Below, one piece after another: positions 46,613 through 56,300 of a stretch of 64,000 nt of DNA. Where the stretch lies: contig CM033400.1 in NCBI GenBank assembly GCA_019426215.1, positions 12,260,568 to 12,324,567 of the forward strand, given 5' to 3'. The notes below the pieces were generated by a model that had not been told where the DNA came from, searched no databases, and was given only the letters and a program-made list of their open reading frames with translations. A program made the translations under genes and the position numbers. How positions within the stretch are numbered: the first letter of the stretch is position 1; each line of letters opens with the position of its first letter. The DNA is from Buddleja alternifolia (taxonomy: Eukaryota > Streptophyta > Magnoliopsida > Lamiales > Scrophulariaceae).

Positions 46613-47526
46613 TAAAATCTCAACTTCTTGGGATTCATTGTAAGAAAGAAAGAAATGGAAAAATCAGGAGCAGAACGGCTTTGGTCCAATCCACACATTT
46701 CTTGCTCTTAATGCACTTTCAAATCAACACATTAGAGAAGTGACGTTCGATTAGATCAAGAACTTTGCTGCTTATAACAGAAAAGGTCATGTTAACTCAA
46801 GTGAACTTTGTTTATGCGGCATCATCAAGACACTAACTCACTCCTAAAATTTCAACTCTACATTCAATTATTATCATTGATTAGCTGAAGTTCATCACCA
46901 TTATCAATTTTTCCTGCTATTTATCAAAAAATAAAAAAATTCATATCCTAAAAACATTTACTTAACCAATCCTAAAACCACAAATAAAACTCAAAAAATA
47001 ACACAATACCATATACGTTCATTACAAGAACAAAAGCTACATTCACAAAATCAAGATTTCAGCAGTTCAAATTGCAAAAATGCAAAACATATATATAAAT
47101 TGAAATCTTAGGCAACTTAAAATCAACCTGTAAGTAAACAGAGTAGGCAAAGGACACTGTTTAATCAACTTTTCGATATCGGCATTCTGATTAAAGCTCT
47201 TCAAATTTACTCAAAGGGCTTCTCTATTTTCATTGATTTCAAAATGAAGTTGTACTTGAAAGGTGAGAGAAGTGTCTGCGGCAGCCATTGATAAGAGCTC
47301 TCCCACTTATTTTTTACTTTTCTGAGTTTAGGTGCTTCTAATTCACCTTCCACAGAGAACCCATTTCAGATACCTAATTTTATCTCCATTTTGATATCTT
47401 TTCCATTTCACAAACCCAGATTTTCCTCAATAAAGACCGGGTCGGATGGTAATGTGGCGATTCGGAGCATTTGGAGTTTACGACATATGGATAAGGAGGC
47501 CGGTGGTGGCGTTGGCCCCCCGAAAA
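46613..47526 (-). other. Unique MULE interior with a gene-like 5' end
   Basis: No repeats here. On the - strand a start in good context (tcaATGGCTG) at about 47292 opens a 27-codon frame, MAAADTSLTFQVQLHF then EINENREAL, ending at TGA-like sequence; the sequence upstream of it (47300-47526) becomes GC-rich and leader-like. This resembles a captured 5' end of a host gene (leader plus first coding bases), as in Pack-MULEs. I do not recognise the protein and it is too short to name. Confidence 0.35.
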
Positions 47527-48701
47527 TAGGGGTGTTCACGGTTTGGTTAACCGACCGAAACGAACCGAAACCGAGATTTTCGGTTCGAACCGAAACCGAA
47601 CCGAGAATTTCGGTTCAGTTTTCGGTTTTGATTTTTTGAGAATTTTGCTTTTTGGTTCGCTTTCGATTTTCATGTTCGGATAACCAAACCGAACCGAAAA
47701 CCGAAATATATATTATATAAATATATAATATTATATATTATAGGGGTCATTATGACATTTCAATACAACTTATAGGCCAAAATAATAATTAAAAAAAAAT
47801 TGTGTCATGAAATCCCCCCAAATCCCAATCCCCAACTCGCTGCTCCCATACTTCAAAAAAAAAAAAAAACTCGCTGCTCCCATCTTTTACAAAGAGAAAC
47901 AAAGCAAAGCTCCACTCTCAAACTCTCTCAAGGTCCACTGCCGCCGCCGTTGCTCTCTCCGCCGCTGGCCGCCGCGGGAAGAGTCCTCTCACTGTCTCAC
48001 ACACGCCCTAGACCCCCTCTTTATTCTTTAATTATTCGATTCCAATTTCCAAATCTTAGGTGAAAAAACTTTAAATTAAGGTATTGAATCTCTTTAATTT
48101 TATATTACTGCTTAAATTTATGGATTTATATGCTGATGTTTTATGCAATTTTTTTCTTTTGCTAACCGAATTTTTCTTGGGTATTTTTTTTTTTTTTTGG
48201 GCTTAAAATTCGGTTAACCATTTGGTTAACTGAATTTTACCCGAAATTCATTTGGTTAAAACAATTTGTCATGTAATGTTATTGGACAATTAATCATTAT
48301 CATTCATTGCCCAAATGCTTAAAAAAAAAGGTTTGTTGAAATTTGTTGGCCCAAATCGGTTTCAATTTGAATGTTATTGTCATGTTGTTGGACAATTATA
48401 ATTGGCCCAAATACTCAAAAAAAGGATACTGAATTTTTTTGGCCCAAATCTGTTTGAATTATCCCGGCCCAAAAAGGCCTGCTGAATTTTTATGGCCCAA
48501 TTCGGTTATCCACTATGTTAACCGAACCGAACAGAAACGGATTCGGTTTAACCGAACCGAAACCGAACCATTTCGGTTCGGTTTCAGTTCCGAATTTTTC
48601 CGAACCGAAATTCCGGTTAATGGTTCGGTTTCGGTTCCGGATTTTTCCGAACTGAAATTTCGGGTCGGTTTCGGTTCGGTTAAACCGAATGAACAGCCCT
48701 A
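47527..48701. mobile_element. Non-autonomous hAT-like element
   Basis: The left end reads TAGGGGTGTTCACGGTTTGG; the right end, on the - strand, reads TAGGGCTGTTCATTCGGTTT. Both continue into ccgaaccgaaacc-rich text. The flanking 8 bases are cccgaaaa (47519-47526) and cccaaaaa (48702-48709), one mismatch, matching the 8-bp hAT duplication. Length 1175 bp. No transposase is present. A GC-rich, Pro/Arg-coding stretch at 47930-48010 (ccgccgccgttgctctctcc) looks like a leader. It is inserted in the right TIR of the MULE. Confidence 0.7.
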
Positions 48702-48953
48702 CCCAAAAATGATGATGATGATGATGAGTCGGGTGGGGGGTGGAAGAGAGAAAGAGTGGAAAGAGACAGAGAGAGTGGCTGAGAAGAGAGTTTTGGGATT
48801 TTATGTTTAATTGAGGTCATTTTTGCGTTTTCACATGCATTAGGGGATTCATCCAAAATTTGATTTTAAACTACGGAATGCAGACTTTAAAAATAGAAGG
48901 GGGGACTAATTCATAAATTGAAAAGTGGATTAGGGATTTATCACTAATTTGCT
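48702..48953. repeat. Right terminal inverted repeat of the MULE
   Basis: About 250 bases whose reverse complement aligns with 41211-41470 (ccctaatcca..., gtctgca.tcc, ctcttct-rich block). It is also directly similar to 40640-40854. The hAT insertion lies at its inner edge. Confidence 0.65.
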
Positions 48954-48962
48954 GATAAATCA

Positions 48963-49698
48963 ACCCAACATTTAAGAATCCTCATTTTTCCTTCACATGT
49001 ATGCGCCGCCAAGCCTCCTCTAATTAAATCTTCCATTTCTTTATTCTGATCATCTTTTTTCTCTCGTCATCGGTGCTTGACGAACACCACCGACGAACTG
49101 ATCTAGCAAATTCTATAATAAGGTTGTAGCTACTTTACTTTCATGTTAGTGTTTTCCTTCCGAATGCTGCTCGTGATTCGTCGGAATCTATTCCTTCCTT
49201 ATTTTATTTTATTTTTTTCCCCAAAAGACCACCAATGTCATGATGAGGATTTTTCGAGTCCCCACCCATCTATATTAACATTTTGACAAGTCAGATACAA
49301 ATGAATTTCAAGAAAACCTGGAAACAAGGAGTTCTCACTCCCTTTACATCTATATTAACATTATGGGAGAAAAATTTTGAATTTACAAATGATCAAAATT
49401 TACCGGAGAAACCACTTTAAAAATGGCTTCTAATTACACAACCTAGCTCGTGAGATTGGGTTTCCTTATCTTTGTGTAACTAAAAGGTATGTAACTCACA
49501 TTTTCAATCACCTTAGTGGTTTGCTTTTACATGTGTGTCTAACTCCTACTGCATCACTATCTTTCCTACACTTTTTTCACATTTGATATCACTATCTTCC
49601 TTTTTTATATGCAGTTACCAAAACAATGAGAGAAGCATTTCCCCGGAAACAAATATTTTACCAAATTTACTCTCTTAAAATTACATGAACATTTAAGA
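48963..49698. other. Upstream region of the GT31 gene
   Basis: No ORF or recognisable repeat. 49000-49110 has leader-like CT-rich text and a taattaaatc region. The sequence probably holds the promoter and 5' leader of the gene at 49699, but no decisive TATA box could be picked among the AT-rich candidates. Confidence 0.35.
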
Positions 49699-50586
49699 AT
49701 GCTCAGACTACGACTAATCCAAGCTACATTATCTATAATTTCTATTCTCCTCTTCATCTTCTTCATATTCTTCAGCATCCAATACAACTCTCCTATTTTA
49801 ACTTTCACCAATAACAAAACCATCACACTCAAAAATACATCTCATCCACATCCTCCTTTCACCCTCTTAATTGGGATCCTAACCCGCCCTGATAACTACG
49901 AACGCCGCCACTTCCTCCGCCTCATATACGGGATCCAATCTTCCCCAATAGCAAACATTGACGTCAAATTTGTTCTATGTAATCTCACCAAACCCGAGCA
50001 AAGAATCCGCATAGCCCTTGAGATCATGCGTTTCAACGACATAATCATCCTCAATTGTCTAGAAAACATGAATAATGGCAAAACGTACACATATTTCTCG
50101 AGCCTCCCAGGAATACTCACAACCAGGTACAACTACATCATGAAGGCCGACGACGACACATTCATAAGGATTAAACGATTGGCATTGTCACTCCAACCAT
50201 TACCTAGGATAGACATGTACTACGGTTTTGTGATTCCTTGTCCTAGTATGAACCCGTTCGTGCATTACATGTCGGGGATGGGTTTTATCTTGTCTTGGGA
50301 CCTTGTTGAATGGATAGGTAGGTCATTAGTTCCGGTAAATAATACATTTGGACCAGAGGATAAGTTGGTCGGACAATGGCTAAATAGTGGAAACAAGGCG
50401 AAACACCGGTTTTCTAATAAACCGGCAATGTACGATTATCCGGGGACTAATGGAAGGTGCTCACATGACCTTATACCAGATACAATTGCAGTTCATCGAG
50501 TAAAAAGGTGGGATCAATGGTTACATGTTCTTAATTTTTTCAATGTAACCAAAGATATTAAACCCTCCAAGCTCTATAATTTATAA
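49699..50586 (+). CDS. GT31-family galactosyltransferase-like protein (single exon)
   Basis: Intact 295-residue frame. Residues 9-27 are a strongly hydrophobic segment (SIISILLFIFFIFF) right after a short basic N-terminus, so this is a type II membrane protein, expected in the Golgi with a lumenal catalytic domain. Family features of the galactosyltransferase domain: LLIGILTRPDNYERRHFLR at 56-74, the metal/sugar-nucleotide DDD motif at 151-153 (KADDDTFIR), YMSGMGFILSWDLVEWI at 190-206, and GPED at 218-221. Members transfer Gal or GlcNAc from UDP-sugars to glycans; the acceptor cannot be predicted here. It is shorter than many GT31 proteins and has no intron. It ends at TAA near 50586 with no defect. 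Neighbours are a transposon and a solo LTR, so no operon-like context applies. Confidence 0.8.
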   Translation: MLRLRLIQATLSIISILLFIFFIFFSIQYNSPILTFTNNKTITLKNTSHPHPPFTLLIGILTRPDNYERRHFLRLIYGIQSSPIANIDVKFVLCNLTKPEQRIRIALEIMRFNDIIILNCLENMNNGKTYTYFSSLPGILTTRYNYIMKADDDTFIRIKRLALSLQPLPRIDMYYGFVIPCPSMNPFVHYMSGMGFILSWDLVEWIGRSLVPVNNTFGPEDKLVGQWLNSGNKAKHRFSNKPAMYDYPGTNGRCSHDLIPDTIAVHRVKRWDQWLHVLNFFNVTKDIKPSKLYNL

Positions 50587-51352
50587 CTATTTAATATGGC
50601 GATTATAGAACTTCTCTTGGTCAGTTAATTGACAATATTATATTGTTATTTTCGTTTTTCAGATCTTTACTAAACTATCGGGTAATCAAGTTGCCCATTT
50701 TCTTGTTTGATGGACTTTTTCTGGTCAAGAGTCTGTTCTTCGTCTTCTTCTTTTAGAACCTAATGCATTATAATCCTGGTTATTTCCCATGCTTAATAGT
50801 ATGGCACTGTTACTTCTAGGCACAAATGCTTACAATTAGGTCGAAAATTAATAGTTATTAGCAGAGGTGCAACCTTAATTTTTTATACTCGAACTCATGA
50901 TCTCTTTGATACATAATGTTACAAGGATAAACGTTTACCATCAGGCCAAAAATTATAGCTATTGGTAGAGGCAACCTTATTTCCTTGCACATTTGACATC
51001 TAAAAGCATCAACCTAGGCAATGGTCGCACATGAGGTGGTTGCAGCCCAATAAGCCACATGTGTCAGGCAATAAGTCCACGACAGTTATATTAAAGGATG
51101 GTGATGAAGATAAATGCCAACAATTTTCTCTTAGAAGCTTTAACGTCTCGGTATAATAGCTAAGTTGTCATGATTGATATGCCTTTACATAACGAAATAT
51201 AAAATATGTTTCGTCCTTCGTTCGAGTTCACATCGATCAATATTATGTATCAACAAGCCATAGTTGAAACATGGCACTGGACTGCTGTGAAGGTTGAACA
51301 TTTTGAGTTGTATTTTAACAAAAAATTATAACTTTTAACACAACCGGAAAAT
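50587..51352. other. Intergenic stretch with SINE-like pieces
   Basis: Contains the 3' flank of the GT31 gene. Around 50870-50970 the - strand reads ggcctgatggtaaacg (A-box-like) and gagttcgagtat (B-box-like) about 45 bases apart, suggesting a tRNA-derived SINE fragment. No gene seen in 50970-51352. Confidence 0.4.
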
Positions 51353-52379
51353 TGTTGTTTAATATGCACGTTTCAATAGGTAAGTCGAGGCACGAGTTTT
51401 CGATTACTCGCTTTCCTTAACACAATATTGACCCGCTCGTGGTGGTGACGAGTGTCAATTTGTGTCCCAAGATACAACGACTTCAAGACGATAATAGAAC
51501 CACTTCAAATTATCGAATCTATCGAACAACTTTTGTTAGAACTCTCGATTTCTAACTATTGACAAGAATACTTCAAAATCACAAACTTAGAATTTTGAAG
51601 TAGAAGAGAAAAGAGTAAATGTATGATGGGATGTTTATTTCGGAATTATGGGGCCTTATTTATAGAAGACGAAAAGATGTGGGCTAGCAACACAACTTTT
51701 CGTTTTCACCCCCAAAGGTACCTTTTTGGACAAAATGGTACCTATTCGGTCCAAACAGCAATGTTTCGGACCGAACCGGTACTATTCACGTCCGAACGGT
51801 CAACAACGAAATGGGACGACTTTTGGCTTGCAATCGTGGCCTTTGATCACAACACACGCACCCATACGCGTTTAGATACCATCTAACGGTTAGAAATTAG
51901 TTAGGAACCAATTTTAGAAAATTAATTTAATAATTTAAAATAAATTTTCACCAAAAAGATAAATCCGGTTTGGCCAAGCACACAACTCCAGGTCCAGGCC
52001 CACGGCCCGCGAGGTGAAATGGACTATGACTAAGTCCTAACCCCTCATAACCCACACAAAATTGTGATGACCCAAGGGCCCAAATTTCATTTGGTAAGCT
52101 TATGATTTATAAACCCACTACACTTTGTTTTATCTTTCTATGTGGGAAAGCTACTTTAGCTTTACCCATTCCCAATCAATTTCTATTTAGCTTAACTCAA
52201 GTGACCAACTTTGATCATTGATTTCTCATTCATTCGAACTCGGATTTGAGTAATACAAGATGCTCAATTCATCTACTCAAAACAAAAAATAATTTTATAC
52301 CATAAAATCCCATATTAGAGATACTTAGCTCACTCAAATTCGAGCTCAAAAGATGAGCAAAAGCTCACTTTTTCCAACA
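51353..52379 (-). mobile_element. Solo LTR related to the second copia element
   Basis: 1027 bp, tgttgttta...ttccaaca, flanked by the 5-bp duplication aaaat (51348-51352 and 52380-52384). Blocks such as gtcgaggcacg, ctttccttaacacaat, gtcccaagatacaacgact and gaactctcgattt match the 1029-bp LTRs at 18391-19419, with considerable divergence. A - strand TATA box (TCTATAAATAAGG) lies at about 51656-51668. The internal region is gone, as expected from LTR-LTR recombination. It lies between the GT31 gene and the 3' end of the sucrose synthase gene. Confidence 0.92.
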
Positions 52380-52384
52380 AAAAT

Positions 52385-53316
52385 GCGATCGTACGGTTTT
52401 TACTCAAGAAAACATCCTAATGATGTTTAAAGTATGAGAAAAGATACACCAAGAAAATGCCTTATAAACCTCTCTTACTATTCTCTTAAATTCGAACAAT
52501 TACGAGTTATTGCAATAGAATAAAAGTAGATATAAATGAATTTATGTATAAATATGGCCAATCTGTAGTCAACCAACAATTTACTTTCTAAACTTTTATT
52601 TTTCTTATTGAATTTACAGATTCATCACTTTTTAGCATGTTATTATAGCACACTCTTCTGTAGAAATGTAAATGAAATACTCCCAGAATTGATCCAGTTC
52701 ATCTCAATAATAGATGTTGTTCTGCAAGTTGTGATCTTTATCCTGGTTCCGATTTTTTGCAATCTTCAAGCTCCAGCTCCAAACAACCTTGAAATTGACA
52801 GGAATTTCAATTGTTATTATTATAATATAAACCACAAACTTTACTAGAACTTTAAGGACATGGATTAGTAGTCTTACCTCTGCAATGTGGACTGCGAGCG
52901 CCTGAGGAAGAACAGTAATTACATCAGTTCAATACTTAATGTTCGGGAAAAAGAAAATCTCGTTTACATAAGGAAATTCTTTTCTAAAAAACGTGACTAA
53001 TTCAACAATATATCTATAAAAACTACCAATTTGTTTTCTGAACAGTATGCATTTATATGTGAAAAAGTCTATAGCAATCATATTTGCCAGTACAGGGATA
53101 TATATGGGGGAAAAAATGTTAGTATACTCTATGGTATCTCAAATTTGTAAATCATTTCGATTAACAAAAACAATTTGGAAAAATTATGTCACCTAACAAT
53201 TTAAGAAATATGTATATAATTTCCAATGCAGACTGAAGATATCAAATTTTATTCAAGTTATTTTCGAGAATTCAAAGAATTTTGTTAGTATAGTCGAGAC
53301 GAAACGTCTTCAAAAG
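52385..53316. other. 3' flank of the sucrose synthase gene
   Basis: AT-rich. On the - strand a 24-base piece (52878-52901, encoding ALAVHIAE) lies exactly between cctcag and gtaaga, an exon-like cassette. Sequence at 52600-52860 could hold another exon, but the frame is not continuous. No gene can be supported. Confidence 0.35.
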
Positions 53317-56300
53317 TTAATGATCATGCCTGGGTTGCTTGGCCTTCTCCTTTGGCTCCTGCTGTGGAGTTTCATCCTTTTTAATAGACAGATTCTTCAC
53401 CTGTAACAATAATTTATTTCGTAATTAATATGAATCAAATTAAATATTAAATGTCACTTCAAAAAAGAAATATTTTATACCAAACTCTTGAACTGAAGAT
53501 TGTAAAATGTGTTAATATATCTCCCTTTAGCTTGCTTCTCAGCACTGTACAACTTCCTCCAGAAGCTATAGATGCACCCCATATTCAGAACTTTATTTGC
53601 ATATATCTTCCATGTATAGCTTCAAAACGAATGAAATTTTATTAGAAACTTAGGCATCGATAATGACACTTTGGTTCTTCATCCATGCCACTATTCCAAT
53701 TTATTACCCCTGTGGTTAGGCCATCATCAAATTTTTGGTCCCTCATATTTTACGTCTTCAACGAAAATTACCCTAACTGCTTAACTCCACTAAAAGCATG
53801 TTTGCATAAACTAATGTTTTTAGAGAAATACTGAATTTTAGAAAAAGTTGTAAAATAGTGCCCAAAAAGTTAAATTTGAATTTGTTTGCAAAACCAATTA
53901 AAAAGTGGAAGAGATGAAAAAAAAATTACCTTTAAACATGCTTTTATGTTTTGTTTGTTTTCTATTTTTTTTTACTAGAGAAGCAGAAACATTACTGGTG
54001 ATATTAAACAATAAAAAGTAAAGCTTATAAAAAGCTCTTTTGTTTAGTATTCGCAAACCGGGCTTAAGTACTAACGGAACTGCTCATATGTATAGAAGTA
54101 GGTTTAATTTTTTAGCAGTTTGGTCCCTTATATTTGAGAAAATTAAAAAAGTTACCATTCGTATATACGTTGCAGTCCTTGTAGCGAAATCCGGTTCCAA
54201 TACTCGGGATCCTCCTTACACTTCTGGAAAAAGTCAGCAATCTTATTGCTAGACTCATCTCCGTTATTCGGATCGACAAGAAAACCCGAGGCCCCGTCGA
54301 CAATTATCTCAGCGGGGCCTCCTTGATTAGTGGCAAAAGTTGGCAAACCACAGTTCATTGCCTCAACCACAGTTAGGCCAAATGCTTCATACAAAGCTGG
54401 CTGTACAAAAGCTCCCTTTGTATCAGCAATGGACCGGTATAGCTCACTGTTGCGTTTCCTGTCGGTTTGAGCAGCTATCCACCTTATCTGCCCCTTGAGT
54501 TGATATTTTTCTATCAAAGTATGCATTTTCCTTATTTCTGCAGCTTCTTCTCTGTCTTTCGATTTTGAAGGATCGAAGAAACCGCCAACTATGACAAGAT
54601 TGACTAAGTTTCTCAGCCTTTTATTCTTTCCATACCACTCTGTTAGTCCAGTTATATTCTTCACTGTATCAAGCCTCGCCATGGAGAAAATTATTGGCTT
54701 CTTTTTATCTTCTAAATGTCCACTGTATAAATAGGAAAAAAAGAAAAGGAAAACGTTAAATTTACGTTGAACAAGGTTCAGAGTATTTCAGGGAAATGCA
54801 AAAGAAAATATCTCACATGTGTTCGGCATTATTAACTTTACTAAAGAGAAGTTGGTCGATGGCAGGACGAAATGTTGTGAACCGTTTTTGTTTCTCTGTG
54901 TAAGGGAAGTAGACCGTTTGATCCGCCCCGGGAGAAGCAATATTGAATTTAGGATCGAAAACATTGATCCCTGATACGACTCTATACATCCCTGGAAGAG
55001 TAAATGCCGTATGGCTTTCGTATTGCCCTGGCCTATCTTTGCTGCAAAATGAGAAATAATTTCCCAATAACAAGTGTCAATCTTCCTTCATTAATCGTAA
55101 GTGTCACTTTCCAACAAAATGACGATTAAATGGTGAAATTTCTTAGTTATTTATTCCGCATGGCAAGTGTTAAAAATGTTGCTTTTGAAGGTGAAAAATG
55201 CAATTTCTGATAATACATTAAACCCCAACCATTGTTTATTGCAGTAGAAACTATTGGTTTTGGCTTGATAATATGAAAAACCCGTTTCATTGTCGTGAAG
55301 CTTTGTTTTCTCTAGAGGTTGAAAATTCATTAGCAATTTTACTATATTACATGGCAAACATGCATTACTGTATTATCGAGCGTCTGCTGTTGTCTCAAAA
55401 GTTATAGTTGATAGCAATTGTACAACTAAAGTATTTAAGCATGTTGGGGCAGTTTTGCTGGCACACGGACTGAAAATTACGTGCCAATATAACTCGTAAA
55501 GTGTCGGTAATTTCAAAATTTGTACCTTCCGGCGATTTCTTGGTATGTGCTTGTAATGATGAAATCTGCTGTATTCATAGCAATTAAATCAGCTGTAAAC
55601 TGGCATGAAAAGTGATACTTTGAGTCCAATTCCTTCCACTTGATGTCTGAATCTTCATACTTTGTCTTCTCTAATGCATGTGCAATTGTTCCCTATTCCA
55701 AAAATGTATTATTTCAGTAAAATCTTCGATTTTTTTAATCAAAATCTTCATACCTCAAACCACATATGAAGATATTCAGTTTTGGTACCAGAGTCGTGTC
55801 GAGTTTATTAGCCATGAGTGATGCCACAAGATTCCCATCAGTATAATTGCCAATAATTAGATCCGGTTTTCCTTCCATGACTTCGATTATCTTCTCCGTA
55901 ACGTCCTGTTAAAAATTACATACGACATCAGAATTAGATTATATCAAGCTTCAATCCCAAAAAGAAAAAACAAGGTTGCATAACGACGTTTTCTGGCACA
56001 AACCTGAGTAAACTTCTCAAGGTAAGGATAAATATCAAATCTAGAAACCCATTGTCGAAGAATTCCATTTTCTGTCCTAAATGGAACTCTAAGGATGTGA
56101 GAATGTTTTGTATTCATAACCGGTTCTAATTCCAGGTTGCATTTGGTCCCCTTCGCATCAGGGATGAGTCGAGTGACCTGCAGTATAAACAACAATATCG
56201 TTTCATATATTCTTTGGTACCGAAAGAGAAAAAACCGGTTAAGCTCCAAATATATGCTACTTACAACAATAATCTGAGGCTTCACATTGAGACCTTGCTG

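Larger units (their letters stand above)
41211..48953. mobile_element. Large Mutator-like (MULE) element with array-filled interior
   Basis: The left end reads AGGGAAAATTAGTAGAAAAT followed by CCCTAATCC. The right end, on the - strand, reads AGCAAATTAGTGATAAATCC followed by CTAATCC. Similarity continues inward for about 250 bases on each side (gtctgca..ccctac, attcactccc-like and ttcttctcc-rich blocks). The flanking 9 bases are aataaatca (41202-41210) and gataaatca (48954-48962), one mismatch, which fits the 9-bp duplication of MULEs. Length 7743 bp. No transposase was found. The interior holds the 175-bp, 22-bp and 111-bp arrays, a gene-like 5' segment and a nested hAT element. It would need a transposase from elsewhere. 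Confidence 0.68.
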
